In this document: one piece after another, positions 43,200-51,753 of the stretch
Layout: each line of letters opens with the position of its first letter
How positions within the stretch are numbered: position 1 is the stretch's first letter
Origin: Pseudomonas helleri
GTDB taxonomy: Bacteria > Pseudomonadota > Gammaproteobacteria > Pseudomonadales > Pseudomonadaceae
DNA length: 64,000 nucleotides
Direction of reading: 5' to 3'
NCBI RefSeq assembly: GCF_001043025.1
Contig: NZ_JYLD01000002.1
Span: 186,001-250,000, forward strand
Made by a program: the position numbers and the translations under genes
The notes under the pieces: generated by a model
Databases searched by the model: none
What the model saw: the letters and a program-made list of their open reading frames with translations, nothing else
What the model was told of the DNA's origin: nothing

Positions 43200-44018
43200 T
43201 CAGGTTTTCGGGGCCTGTTGATAAAGCGGCATCACCTTGGGAATCGCCGCTTCCAGCGAGGCGATCCGGCTGCTGGAGGCCGGGTGGGTACTCATGAATT
43301 CAGGCGGAGAGCTTTGCGAAGCCTGGCCCATTTTCTGCCACAGGGTAATCGCGGCGTTCGGGTTATAACCCGCACGCGCCGCGAGCTCCAGGCCAATCAG
43401 GTCTGCTTCGTTTTCATTGCTGCGACTGTTGGGCAACGTCAGGCTGTAATTGACCACGGTATCGGCCAATTGCATGCTGTCCTGACCCAAGCCGAGCAAG
43501 GCGCCCGCGCCCTGTTTGGCGATCTCGACGCCGTACGCCTTGGACATGGACTCACGCCCGTGTTCGCGCAAGGCGTGGGCAATTTCATGGCCCATGACCG
43601 CCGCAATTTCGTCGTCACTCAGGTTGAGCTGTTCGATGATCCCGCTGTAGAAAATGATCTTGCCGCCAGGGCCGCAGTTGGCGTTGAGTTCGTCGCTCTT
43701 GATCAGATTGACCTCCCAGTTCCATTGCGCGGCATCCGGGCGAAACACCGGCGCCTGGGCAATCAGCCGATTGGCAATGGCCTGCAGGCGTTTGGCGTTG
43801 GCACTGGTTTTGTCCAGCACCCCTTTGGCGTTGGCCGTGCTGACGGTTTCCTGGTACGACTGCGCGTACATTTGGTCAACTTGCTGGCTCGACAGCATGC
43901 TGAACATGTACTGCTTGCGCTCAACCCCCACCGCGCCGCCCTGGGTGGTATTCACCGCCTGGCAGCCACTGAGCAACACCCCTGCGCCCAGCGCGCACAT
44001 TACCGCTAACTTACCCAT
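43200..44018 (-). CDS. M48 family metalloprotease lipoprotein (LoiP/YcaL-like)
   Basis: The 272-residue protein has a lipoprotein signal with Cys at 19 (LLSGC) and a periplasmic M48 peptidase domain. The zinc motif HEIAH is at 144-148 and the third ligand Glu at 204 in SNENEADLIGLEL. Relatives (LoiP, YcaL, BepA) degrade misassembled outer-membrane proteins. No C-terminal TPR region like that of BepA is present, so it is closer to LoiP/YcaL. ATG 44018 gives the lipoprotein signal; an upstream reading is not plausible. Confidence 0.92.
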   Translation of the reverse strand: MGKLAVMCALGAGVLLSGCQAVNTTQGGAVGVERKQYMFSMLSSQQVDQMYAQSYQETVSTANAKGVLDKTSANAKRLQAIANRLIAQAPVFRPDAAQWNWEVNLIKSDELNANCGPGGKIIFYSGIIEQLNLSDDEIAAVMGHEIAHALREHGRESMSKAYGVEIAKQGAGALLGLGQDSMQLADTVVNYSLTLPNSRSNENEADLIGLELAARAGYNPNAAITLWQKMGQASQSSPPEFMSTHPASSSRIASLEAAIPKVMPLYQQAPKT

Positions 44019-44065
44019 CGAGGCTCTCCATAAAGACGGTCCATAAAGGTGGCGCGCATCGTATC

Positions 44066-44692
44066 TCAACCCGGCGTCAAGCACTCGGGCGCATTGAGTT
44101 TGGGGTCGTTGACCAGATTGGCCAAGGGCCGCTCGCGCAACGCGGCTTGCGGGCTGGCGAGCAGTGCTTGCAAGGCCGGCAGCGGCGTCTCGGGATCAAG
44201 CCAGGCTTGCTGCCCGGCTTCATCGAGGATCAAAGGACGACGCTGAGTAGCCGCCGCCTGGGTCACCACGGCCGTGCTCAGCCACACATGCCCTTCGACC
44301 GGATACGCTTCCCAAATCCCGGCAAAAAACAGCGAGGACCCCACGCCCGGCGTCAGCCAATAAGGCCGCTTGCGCGCAGTGCCACGCCATTCATAAAAGC
44401 CGTTGGCCGGAATCAGGCAGCGCCGCTGGCGAAAAGCCTCGCGAAACATCGGCTGTTCCGCCAGGGTTTCTGCACGGGCATGGGCAGGCGTACGCGACAG
44501 GTCGGTCATCCACGACGGCGTCAGCCCCCAACGCGCCCGCGCCAGCTCTCGCTGCCCGGGCTCCTGGCCTGCGCGCAGGATCAACACCGAGTCGTTGGGT
44601 GAAATGTTCCATTGGGCCTGCTGGTCCGCCGGGAACCCGGGCAAGGCTGCAAAGGCAGGGCTCCAACGAAACAAGGCAAAACGTCCACACAT
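44066..44692 (-). CDS. SRAP-domain protein (YedK/HMCES family), atypical active site
   Basis: SRAP proteins crosslink covalently to abasic sites in single-stranded DNA through Cys2. From the ATG 44692 the 208-residue protein begins MCGRFALF, so Cys2 is kept. The Glu of the active site is kept in HARAET, but the usual Asn before ARxET is His. In the second half the segment that carries the catalytic His (IHxRxP in relatives) is shortened to AAATQRRPLIL, with no His. Weak ribosome binding site. It probably still binds abasic DNA, but crosslink reversal may differ. Confidence 0.88.
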   Translation of the reverse strand: MCGRFALFRWSPAFAALPGFPADQQAQWNISPNDSVLILRAGQEPGQRELARARWGLTPSWMTDLSRTPAHARAETLAEQPMFREAFRQRRCLIPANGFYEWRGTARKRPYWLTPGVGSSLFFAGIWEAYPVEGHVWLSTAVVTQAAATQRRPLILDEAGQQAWLDPETPLPALQALLASPQAALRERPLANLVNDPKLNAPECLTPG

Positions 44693-44737
44693 GGGGCTGC
44701 ACAACTCTTCTATATAGATACAGTGAAAAAAGGCTGC

Positions 44738-44998
44738 TCAGCAGTCCAGTACACCCGCAAAGCTTTCAGGCTCATCACCCGCCAGCGGCGAGGCGCCATT
44801 GTACGCATCGATCAACTCGCGCGCCTGTAACGCTTGCTCATTGGCGACCGCCAACCCCAGCAAGCCCAAAGCTGGCAACTCGCCCGTACCGCCCACCAGA
44901 TCACGCCCCTGCAAGCACGCAACGATGCCTTCACTGGCAAGCATGCCCAGTAAAAGTTCAGCTTCCATCAAATTTTCTGGCTCGTAGATTCGCTGCAT
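44738..44998 (-). CDS. DUF2007 domain protein
   Basis: The 86-residue protein starts MQRIYEPENLMEAELLLGMLASEGI, the DUF2007 pattern of a small ferredoxin-like fold proposed to act in signalling. A glycine-rich middle (GRDLVGGTGELPALGLLGLAV) and a C-terminal helix (QALQARELIDAYN) follow. The last residues are acidic. It lies 12 bp downstream of the Cys-rich gene at 45011, in the same direction. The function is not known. Confidence 0.85.
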   Translation of the reverse strand: MQRIYEPENLMEAELLLGMLASEGIVACLQGRDLVGGTGELPALGLLGLAVANEQALQARELIDAYNGASPLAGDEPESFAGVLDC

Positions 44999-45010
44999 AT
45001 CACCTGCCTG

Positions 45011-45193
45011 CTACTCGTTTTCACTGTGTACATCGAGCATCCACTCCTGGCCGTCGGTCTGGAGCGTAAACACAATCGGCCGGCAACACACCGCGCAATC
45101 TTCGATGTACTGCTGATCGCCCCCCGTCAGATCAAGCACAGCTTCGCCTGGCTCGCCACAATACGGGCAATCATAGCTCTCAGTTTCAAGCAT
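45011..45193 (-). CDS. CPXCG-motif cysteine-rich small protein
   Basis: This 60-residue protein has two Cys pairs, CPYCGE (residues 9-14) and CAVCCRP (33-39), forming a likely zinc ribbon. The rest is acidic and ends DVHSENE. NCBI-style naming is CPXCG motif-containing protein; the function is not established. It starts at the ATG 45193 and is followed by the DUF2007 gene, with which it seems to form a two-gene operon conserved in pseudomonads (recalled, not checked). Confidence 0.88.
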   Translation of the reverse strand: MLETESYDCPYCGEPGEAVLDLTGGDQQYIEDCAVCCRPIVFTLQTDGQEWMLDVHSENE

Positions 45194-45218
45194 CGCGGTC
45201 TCCAGAGTGACTTGTGCG

Positions 45219-45224
45219 TATAAT
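45219..45224 (+). promoter_or_regulatory. TATAAT box before the acyltransferase gene
   Basis: A perfect -10 hexamer lies 77 bases before the acyltransferase start. No good -35 is seen at 16-18 bp, so the call is tentative. Confidence 0.35.
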
Positions 45225-45300
45225 CGCCGGTCTATTAGCAGGGCCCTATTTTTGTCCTGCCCTGTGTATTAATCCTAGCCGCTTCCAACAAGAGAACATG

Positions 45301-46464
45301 ATGGGCGAATTCGATACCATCCGACCTTACAGTGACACTGAAGTCCCGGCTGTTCTGGCGCGACTGCTCAGTGACAAGGCTTTTCTAGATATCCTCACCC
45401 ACTTTCGCTTTCCACGCCTGGCGGGTGCATTCGGCTGGCTGTTAAAACCCCTTATAGCGCATCGCCTGCGCAAAGAGTTTGCGAACGTGACATCGGTCGC
45501 GAGCTTGCAAGACAAGGTCGAGGTGTACGTCGACCGCACCATCGAGCATGCCACAGACGGCGTGACCTATACCGGCGTCGAGCAATTGAAGTCGGGCACC
45601 GCCTACCTGTTTCTGGCCAACCACCGCGACATCGTGATGGACCCGGCCTTCGTCAACTACGCCGTATACCACGCAGGCTTGCCAACCCCGCGCATCGCGA
45701 TTGGCGACAACCTGCTGCAAAAGCCTTTTGTCAGCGACCTGATGCGCCTGAACAAAAGCTTTATCGTGCACCGTTCAATCACCGGGCGCCGCGAAAAACT
45801 GGCGGCGTACCAATTACTGTCGGCGTACATCAACCACTCGATTCGCAACGACGGCCAGTCCATCTGGATCGCCCAGGCGGAAGGTCGCGCCAAAGACGGT
45901 GATGACCGCACCGACTCGGCGATCTTGAAGATGTTTCACATGAGCCGTAAAAACGAGCCTTTCGCCGAGGTCATTCAGTCACTGAACCTGACCCCGGTGT
46001 CGATCAGCTACGAATACGACCCGTGCGATCAGGCCAAGGCTCGCGAGTTGTACATCCGCGCAACCACGGGCACTTACAGCAAAGCCCCCGGCGAAGACGA
46101 CACCAGCATTGCCAACGGCATCACCGGCTATAAAGGCCGTGTGCACGTAAACTTTGCGGCGCCGATCAGTGAAGCGTTCGAGGACAGCAAACTGCTGGCC
46201 ACTGAAATGGACCGCCACATCCTCACCGGCTACCGCCTGTTCCCGGCACACTACCTGGCGTATGCCCAGTGGGCCGATGCAGACCCGCTATTGCAGGTGC
46301 CGAGCGCAGCCGAAGTCTTCCCGGAGCAAGAACTGGCCAAGGCCCAGCAAGAATGGCAACGCCGCCTGGACGCCTGCCCTGCCGAGCATCGCCCGTATCT
46401 GGTGCTGCAATACGCAATGCCGGTGCGTAACCAGTACCGCGTCAAAGCCGGCCTGCCACTGTAG
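45301..46464 (+). CDS. Glycerol-3-phosphate/1-acyl-glycerol-3-phosphate acyltransferase-like protein
   Basis: The 387-residue protein belongs to the PlsB/PlsC acyltransferase superfamily. The catalytic HX4D is read as ANHRDIVMD (H-R-D-I-V-M-D, about residue 105). Further blocks are the substrate-binding KSFIVHR, WIAQAEGRAKDG and PVSISYEYDP. There is no membrane anchor at the N-terminus. It may acylate lysophosphatidate or a related lipid; the exact substrate is unknown. Start codons at 45298 and 45301 are adjacent; 45301 has better spacing to AAGAG. The TAG stop lies inside a REP arm. Confidence 0.87.
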   Translation: MGEFDTIRPYSDTEVPAVLARLLSDKAFLDILTHFRFPRLAGAFGWLLKPLIAHRLRKEFANVTSVASLQDKVEVYVDRTIEHATDGVTYTGVEQLKSGTAYLFLANHRDIVMDPAFVNYAVYHAGLPTPRIAIGDNLLQKPFVSDLMRLNKSFIVHRSITGRREKLAAYQLLSAYINHSIRNDGQSIWIAQAEGRAKDGDDRTDSAILKMFHMSRKNEPFAEVIQSLNLTPVSISYEYDPCDQAKARELYIRATTGTYSKAPGEDDTSIANGITGYKGRVHVNFAAPISEAFEDSKLLATEMDRHILTGYRLFPAHYLAYAQWADADPLLQVPSAAEVFPEQELAKAQQEWQRRLDACPAEHRPYLVLQYAMPVRNQYRVKAGLPL

Positions 46465-46512
46465 GAGCGAGCTTGCCTCGCGATCTTTTGATCTTTAAAG
46501 GGTCGCCAGGCA
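46460..46512. repeat. Half REP element overlapping a stop codon
   Basis: CTGTAGGAGCGAGCTTGCC plus TCGCGATCTTTTGAT is the standard left arm. The right arm has decayed to GGTCGCCAGGCACGCC. The TAG in the arm serves as the acyltransferase stop codon. Confidence 0.8.
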
Positions 46513-46618
46513 CGCCAGCCTCTGGCAAAACATGACAACCGGCCTAAATTGCCCTGTCACCGTATCGTCATGAAGAGAGGCCACTCTATGGCCCCTCGAC
46601 ACTGACACGGAGCTTGTC

Positions 46619-46825
46619 ATGCTGCACGCTGAAAACCAGGACCGCCTCTATCTGATCGCCCCGAGTGATGAACAACAGGCATTGATCGAGAGCTTTTCCT
46701 TTAACGTCCAGGATCGTCACTGGCTGGTCTATTGCGCGCTCAGCGGTCACACCCATGCCGACCTGCCCGAGCTGGACCTGCTCACCGGCATCAGCCGCCT
46801 TGAGCCCTACGCCGAGGCCGCATGA
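46619..46825 (+). CDS. Small conserved-type hypothetical protein
   Basis: A 68-residue acidic protein with no signal peptide or membrane segment (begins MLHAENQDRLYLIAPSDEQQ). It has GGAG seven bases before the ATG and a strong terminator 17 bases after the stop, so it is probably a real gene. I do not recognise its family. Confidence 0.7.
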   Translation: MLHAENQDRLYLIAPSDEQQALIESFSFNVQDRHWLVYCALSGHTHADLPELDLLTGISRLEPYAEAA

Positions 46826-46837
46826 ACCTGGCAGACA

Positions 46838-46874
46838 CAAAAAAGCCCGAACTCAAACCGTTCGGGCTTTTTTG
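46838..46874. terminator. Bidirectional terminator
   Basis: Perfect 10-bp stem AAAGCCCGAA/TTCGGGCTTT (46842-46851 with 46861-46870) with A run on the left and T run on the right. It serves the small gene at 46619 and the convergent yajG-like gene. Confidence 0.95.
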
Positions 46875-46885
46875 TGGGTCGATGT

Positions 46886-47470
46886 TTACTCGCCGAGCAA
46901 ACGACCGACCGACGGGTCTTCAAACACGCGCGTCAGGGCATCGCTCAACACGTCGCTGACCAGCTTGGTGTTGGTTTCCTGATTCGGCGCCATGCCGAAA
47001 CGCTGATCCAGCGAGGCGCTGTAGCGACCACTGTACGAACGACCCCCATTGCGCACGTCAGAGCGGAAGGCCGCACCGATGGTCGCTTCAGTCACGTACA
47101 TGGTGTCTTTAGGCGACTGATACTTGAGTTCAGACAAGGTAACGGTCAATTGCGGTGCGTTCCCGCCATTGGCTGTCGGGGTGTAACCCAGCAAGCGCAC
47201 AGCGGCTTCAGCTTGAGCTTGCAGCTTGGGGATCACATCGGCGCTGCTGACGTTGATCGAGCTGGTTTCCGGGTACATGCCACCGCGAGTGCCCAGGGTT
47301 GGCGAAGGACGACCATCCACCACGCGCACGACCACAGGCTGACCACGGCCGACAGGCGCGATTTGCTTGGTCAGTTTAGGCTGCGGACTGAGTTGTTGCG
47401 GGCTGTGGGCGCAGCCGACCAGAGTCAAACTGGTCACAGTGATCAAACCGAACAACAGGCGTTGCAACAT
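46886..47470 (-). CDS. YajG family lipoprotein
   Basis: The 194-residue protein has a lipoprotein signal (LTLVGCAHS, Cys near 20) and the YajG (PF03923) body: VVVRVVDGRPSPTLGTRGG near 50, and a central domain with LTVTLSELKYQ. The C-terminal region has VLSDALTRVFEDPSVGRLLGE. Its role is unknown; relatives are outer-membrane-associated. GGAGAG fits the ATG 47470 rather than one six bases upstream. Confidence 0.9.
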   Translation of the reverse strand: MLQRLLFGLITVTSLTLVGCAHSPQQLSPQPKLTKQIAPVGRGQPVVVRVVDGRPSPTLGTRGGMYPETSSINVSSADVIPKLQAQAEAAVRLLGYTPTANGGNAPQLTVTLSELKYQSPKDTMYVTEATIGAAFRSDVRNGGRSYSGRYSASLDQRFGMAPNQETNTKLVSDVLSDALTRVFEDPSVGRLLGE

Positions 47471-47628
47471 GCTCATCTCTCCAGGACTGGATAAAACCGG
47501 ACGCCAGTATAGCGGTGCTGTACCTGCGGTCACCAGCCGCTTGCTGTCACCACCTTGTCATGGCCGATACATCGTCATGTCACGACCCACCGGTAATGTT
47601 TGACCTACTGACTCAACAGGTGCTCCCC

Positions 47629-47862
47629 ATGAACAGGTCATGGTCGTTATTCTCGTTTCTGCAACCTCATCGCTGCTACGCACGGCTGGACTCGATGGGC
47701 CGCTGCCAGGCCTTTAAACAGTGCAAACAACCGCCGGTCGGCGACAATTGGGTCGAGATCGAAGAAATTCGCCTCAACTGGTTGCACCAGGTACTACCTG
47801 CCAGCGCCCGTATGCCTGCGCGAGCAACGCGTTCAGCGGTGCTACCCGCACTCGGCCTCTGA
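47629..47862 (+). CDS. Small hypothetical protein
   Basis: From the ATG 47629 this frame encodes 77 residues (starts MNRSWSLFSFLQPHRCYARL), with CAGG about eight bases upstream. It is rich in Arg, Pro and Trp, has two Cys and no signal peptide. The pattern (RCYARLDSMGRCQAFKQC, then WVEIEEIRLNWL) looks like a genuine short protein found in related pseudomonads, but I cannot confirm that. It is divergent from yajG. Confidence 0.6.
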   Translation: MNRSWSLFSFLQPHRCYARLDSMGRCQAFKQCKQPPVGDNWVEIEEIRLNWLHQVLPASARMPARATRSAVLPALGL

Positions 47863-48563
47863 CGGACGCACCAATAAAAGTCATTTAACAGGATCAATTG
47901 CCCACGTTTCTTCGCTACAATCTCCCCCCGATTATAAGGACGTCTCCTGATCGGGCCTCGCAGCATCGCTAATGTGCTTTTATTAGCTCCTTCGTACCGC
48001 CCACAGAGAGCCGCCCACACAGATCATGTGAAGCTGGCAGCTTGCTGTTTCCAACACCAATCTGCGCCTTTGCCCGATCTGCCAGAGCTGCCATGTTGCT
48101 CGGCCTGTGCATGCATACGCGCGCGCCAGTAGCGGTAGCCCTTTTTTGAGGTTCACGTCTTCAAGAGAGCGTGAAAAAAACGGGTTTTCACAACTTCACA
48201 AGAGTGTGGCGAGCAAATGAAAAGTTTTGCGTCTGAACAAGCACCATTAGCGTCTGCAACATCCTCACCCAGCAGGAACTTGATCGGCTCCAGAGCACGG
48301 GACTGAAAGCCTGTCCGCTTACGGATTTGGTTGCACAAACGGACGCTCTTGACCTTAAGTCGAATTGCCTCCCGAGCACTGAAATGCGTTCATATGAACC
48401 TTGAAGGCCCGGTTGGCGGCGTCCGCTGAAGCTGCAAGAAATTGCGATGAATCGGACATGGCGATCCTTGTCATGAGTGACCAGAGCCCCTATCTAAAAA
48501 AGGCCTTGGTACACCTGGCAGCTATGCCGTCAATTAGGTGCCGTAGATTTTGGAGACGCGTTA
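47863..48563. other. 701-bp stretch without an accepted gene before mqo
   Basis: Two coding-like open stretches lack a credible start codon. The first, 47938-48132, has AAGGA before a CTG and a CTT TTA TTA leucine run. The second, 48246-48404, reads ILTQQELDRLQSTGLKACPL and ends in TGA. A CTGGCAG/CTGCCAG pair and a T6 run near 48141 could be an attenuator. The mqo ribosome binding site (GGAG) is at its end. No tRNA or known small RNA was recognised. Confidence 0.4.
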
Positions 48564-50072
48564 ATGGCGCATAACGAAGCAGTCGACGTAGTACTGGTTG
48601 GAGCGGGCATCATGAGTGCCACCTTGGCCGTGCTGCTCAAAGAGCTCGACCCTGGTATTACGCTGGAAGTTGTTGAGCAGATGGATTCGGGTGCTGCAGA
48701 GAGTTCCAACCCGTGGAACAACGCAGGCACCGGCCACGCTGGCTTGTGCGAATTGAACTACACGCCGCAAGCGGCTGATGGCTCGATCGACATCAAAAAA
48801 GCGGTGCACATCAATGCCCAGTTCGAAGTGTCCAAGCAGTTTTGGGCCCACCTGGCCCAACAAGGGACCTTCGGTTCGTGCAAGTCCTTCATTAGCCCAG
48901 TGCCTCATCTGAGCTATGTCGAAGGCGAAAAAGGTGTGGCCTTTCTGAAAAAACGCTTTGATGTGCTGAGCAAGCACCATGCGTTTGCCGACATGGAATA
49001 CACCGAAGACAAAGCCAAAATGGCTGAGTGGATGCCGCTGATGATGCCGGGCCGCCCTGCGGACCAAGTGATCTCGGCCACCCGCGTGCAGAACGGGACT
49101 GACGTTAACTTCGGCGCTTTGACCCAGCAATTGCTCAAGCACTTGGCCAGCGCTGAAGGCACGCAGATCAAGTACAGCAAAAGAGTCACTGGTCTCAAGC
49201 GCAACGGCAGCGGCTGGACTGTCAGCATCAAAGACATCAACAGCGGCAGCACTCGCCACGTCGATGCCAAGTTCGTGTTCTTGGGTGCAGGCGGCGCGGC
49301 CTTGCCATTGCTGCAAGCCTCGGGCATTGAAGAAAGCAAAGGTTACGGCGGCTTCCCGGTCAGCGGTCAGTGGCTGCGTTGCGACAACCCGGATGTGGTC
49401 AAACACCACCAGGCCAAGGTATACAGCCAGGCAGCCGTGGGTTCGCCACCGATGTCGGTTCCGCACCTGGACACCCGTGTGGTTGACGGCAAAAAATCGC
49501 TGCTGTTCGGCCCTTATGCCGGCTTCACCACCAAGTTCCTCAAGCACGGCTCGTTCCTTGACCTGCCAATGTCGATCCGCCTGGGTAACATCGGCCCGAT
49601 GCTGGCCGTTGCCCGCGACAACATGGACCTGACCAAGTACTTGATCAGCGAAGTGCGCCAGTCGATGGAAGAACGCCTGGAATCCCTGCGTCGCTTCTAT
49701 CCACAGGCCAAGGCTGAAGACTGGCGCCTGGAAGTGGCTGGCCAACGGGTTCAGATCATCAAGAAAGACCCGAAAAAAGGCGGCGTGTTGCAGTTCGGTA
49801 CCGAACTGGTTGCCGCCAAAGACGGTTCGCTGGCCGCCCTGCTGGGTGCGTCCCCTGGCGCATCGGTGACCGTGTCGATCATGCTGGACCTGATTGAGCG
49901 CTGCTTTGCGCAAAAGGCCACCGGCGAGTGGGCTGCGCGCCTCAAGGAAATTTTCCCGGCACGGGAAAAGACTCTGGAGACCGACGCCGAGCTGTATCGC
50001 GAAATCAGTACCCGCAACTCCGAGTTGCTGGAACTGGTAGAGCCAAAAAAGGTTGATACTCAACTCGCGTAA
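48564..50072 (+). CDS. mqo: Malate:quinone oxidoreductase
   Basis: Mqo oxidises malate to oxaloacetate and passes electrons to quinone at the inner membrane, an alternative to NAD malate dehydrogenase in the TCA cycle. The 502-residue FAD protein has the Rossmann motif [17 protein letters not shown] at the start, [22 protein letters not shown] and the late [19 protein letters not shown] block, all family features. GGAG lies eight bases before the ATG, and a terminator follows the stop. Confidence 0.97.
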   Translation: MAHNEAVDVVLVGAGIMSATLAVLLKELDPGITLEVVEQMDSGAAESSNPWNNAGTGHAGLCELNYTPQAADGSIDIKKAVHINAQFEVSKQFWAHLAQQGTFGSCKSFISPVPHLSYVEGEKGVAFLKKRFDVLSKHHAFADMEYTEDKAKMAEWMPLMMPGRPADQVISATRVQNGTDVNFGALTQQLLKHLASAEGTQIKYSKRVTGLKRNGSGWTVSIKDINSGSTRHVDAKFVFLGAGGAALPLLQASGIEESKGYGGFPVSGQWLRCDNPDVVKHHQAKVYSQAAVGSPPMSVPHLDTRVVDGKKSLLFGPYAGFTTKFLKHGSFLDLPMSIRLGNIGPMLAVARDNMDLTKYLISEVRQSMEERLESLRRFYPQAKAEDWRLEVAGQRVQIIKKDPKKGGVLQFGTELVAAKDGSLAALLGASPGASVTVSIMLDLIERCFAQKATGEWAARLKEIFPAREKTLETDAELYREISTRNSELLELVEPKKVDTQLA

Positions 50073-50101
50073 CCCAATGCTGGCGCATTGATTGGCCACC
50101 C

Positions 50102-50135
50102 AAAGCCCCTGCCCTTGCGGGTCAGGGGCTTTTTG
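50102..50135 (+). terminator. Terminator after mqo
   Basis: The stem AAGCCCCTG/CAGGGGCTT (50103-50111 with 50123-50131) is followed by TTTT. A-residues on the left may let it act for the convergent gene at 50148 too. Confidence 0.92.
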
Positions 50136-50147
50136 TTGGCTTAAGGT

Positions 50148-50600
50148 CTAGCCCATCGTGAACAGCACCCGTGTGCCGCCATTGCGTATAAATTCGTCAT
50201 CGTCCGGCACGGCAATAAGCTCAGCCGCACAGGTGGCTGCAACCGTCCCCGTTGATTTGGCCTGAGCCCAGCGATTGGGGTTTGCCTCACCCGGCGTGAG
50301 GTGACCAAAACCGAAGTGACAGGCCTGCTCGCCCTGGCGATAGGTAAATGCCTCTGCGCCTCTGGCGACGGGCAGGTAATACATCAGCTCCTGGCTGGAC
50401 TTGGGGGCTACTACAAAGTCATGCCCGGCGTTGTCCGGGTCTTCCAGCCATGAAAAATCATTTCCTGGCGTGATGGCATGGCCGCTGGCATTAAACACCT
50501 CCACCTCCAGCACCTCATCGGCCGCCAGGGCAGCCGAGCCCAAAGCGATCAGTCCTACTCCAAAGACCAGTGTTTTTATCACATCGTTAAGGCGAGTCAT
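50148..50600 (-). CDS. Secreted hypothetical protein
   Basis: The 150-residue product has a clear Sec signal (VFGVGLIALGSAALAAD, cleavage near residue 27). The mature part is acidic with two Cys (in QACHFGFGH and ATCAAELIA) that could form a disulfide. It reads like a small beta-rich periplasmic domain (EVFNASGHAITPGNDFSWLED). I do not recognise a family; plastocyanin-like folds come to mind, but no copper ligand set can be shown. Convergent with mqo. Confidence 0.65.
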   Translation of the reverse strand: MTRLNDVIKTLVFGVGLIALGSAALAADEVLEVEVFNASGHAITPGNDFSWLEDPDNAGHDFVVAPKSSQELMYYLPVARGAEAFTYRQGEQACHFGFGHLTPGEANPNRWAQAKSTGTVAATCAAELIAVPDDDEFIRNGGTRVLFTMG

Positions 50601-50739
50601 GGTTCGATTCCCTTCAAGTTAAAAGACAGCCCAAAGTCCTTTTGGGCACCCTTGAGTATTGTTCGCCCACACAAAAACACCCCGTCGCAAAAAGCGCAGG
50701 TTGTGTAGGAAGGGTCTTTGTTGGTGCCTATATAACGGT

Positions 50740-50806
50740 GTAGGAGCGAGCTTGCCTCGCGATCTTTTGATCGTCTAAAAGATCGCGAGGCAAGCTCGCT
50801 CCTACA
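50740..50806. repeat. REP palindrome (GTAGGAGCGAGCTTGC type)
   Basis: Perfect arms TGTAGGAGCGAGCTTGCC/TCGCGATC with their mirror, separated by a short TTTTGATCGTCTAAAA centre. Six bases before the PA4642-like gene's stop. Confidence 0.92.
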
Positions 50807-50812
50807 GCTGGA

Positions 50813-51100
50813 TCAGCCGCGTGCCGCCTCGATGAGTTCGATGTACTCGGCAGCATTGCGCTGGTCTTTGATGAGGTCGACAAAGGTCTGGCCGTGCTCA
50901 TCCTTGCCGTCCAGATCGTAGCCGGCCTCTTTGAAAAAGGTCAGGAAGCGTTCGAAGTCGTCGATACGCAGACCGCGATAACCTTTGATCAATTTGTGCA
51001 GTGAAGGGGACGTCGCGTCCACAGGTTCAAAGTCCAGGAACAACTTGATCTGCTCATCGCCAATCTCATCACCAATCAACTGCTTCTTATCTTTACGCAT
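50813..51100 (-). CDS. PA4642-family small protein
   Basis: This 95-residue highly charged protein (MRKDKKQLIGDEIGDEQIKLF) has no signal or membrane segment. It resembles the pseudomonad PA4642 family of unknown function, which in P. aeruginosa also lies next to an mqo gene. The helix FERFLTFFKEAGYDLDGKDE and the C-terminal IELIEAARG suggest an all-alpha fold. It begins at the ATG 51100. Confidence 0.8.
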   Translation of the reverse strand: MRKDKKQLIGDEIGDEQIKLFLDFEPVDATSPSLHKLIKGYRGLRIDDFERFLTFFKEAGYDLDGKDEHGQTFVDLIKDQRNAAEYIELIEAARG

Positions 51101-51151
51101 GTCCGACTCCAGCCTGCTGATACTTCACGAGGGCCGCAGTTTACCCAAGGC

Positions 51152-51646
51152 TCAACGCGCACGCACGCTGCCGGTGTGCAAGTCAGCCCAAATATGGCCA
51201 TTGGCATAGGTCAAAAACTGGCAATAGACGATGTCGTTGCGCAACAAATCCATCACCACGCGGTATTGGGACAGCGGATAAGACAACGTCAGGGTTTTGC
51301 TCTCACTGTCAAAAGCCGGCTTTTTCAGGCTCTTGCTTTCACCGTCGAACGAAATCAGCACTTCGCGCACGGTCGCGCCCTGGCTCAACGGTTTGCCCTT
51401 CAAGCGCACCAACAACGACGCCGTGACCGGAATCGGCTGCTGATTGGAGGGGCGCTGGCTACCTACCACCACCGAATACGACGTCACCTGCATCAGTTGC
51501 TGTTGCTCAGGCTTCTCGCTGCGCAACTGCAAATCATCGGCGGGCAAAAACTGTGCATGGGCAGGCGAAGAAACCGCGGGCGCTGCGGCCAAGGGCAAGC
51601 TGACGGTCAACAAAAGAGGGGCAACACAGCGAAATAAGCGGTTCAT
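51152..51646 (-). CDS. Periplasmic hypothetical protein
   Basis: The 164-residue product starts at the ATG 51646 (GGAGCAGG upstream) and has a Sec signal peptide (PLLLTVSLPLAAAPA). The mature part contains a beta-rich region (VTASLLVRLKGKPLSQGATVREVLISFDGESK). One Cys remains (VYCQFLTYANG). It is in the same direction as the PA4642-family gene and the mqo locus, as in P. aeruginosa where PA4641 is a hypothetical protein at this place. Function unknown. Confidence 0.75.
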   Translation of the reverse strand: MNRLFRCVAPLLLTVSLPLAAAPAVSSPAHAQFLPADDLQLRSEKPEQQQLMQVTSYSVVVGSQRPSNQQPIPVTASLLVRLKGKPLSQGATVREVLISFDGESKSLKKPAFDSESKTLTLSYPLSQYRVVMDLLRNDIVYCQFLTYANGHIWADLHTGSVRAR

Positions 51647-51753
51647 GACCTGCTCCGAAAGGCGAGGCAGGCACTCTAGCACGCACACGTAACAAGCCAT
51701 GACCGGTTATCACACCGCTCAGGCCGGTTACGCGCCTTCACTGCGTCGGCCCA

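Noticed and set aside
48217..48306. 29-residue ATG-started frame (MKSFASEQ...) before mqo
   Set aside because: Possible leader peptide, but the ribosome binding site is weak, the composition is ordinary, and another frame in the same place reads more like protein.
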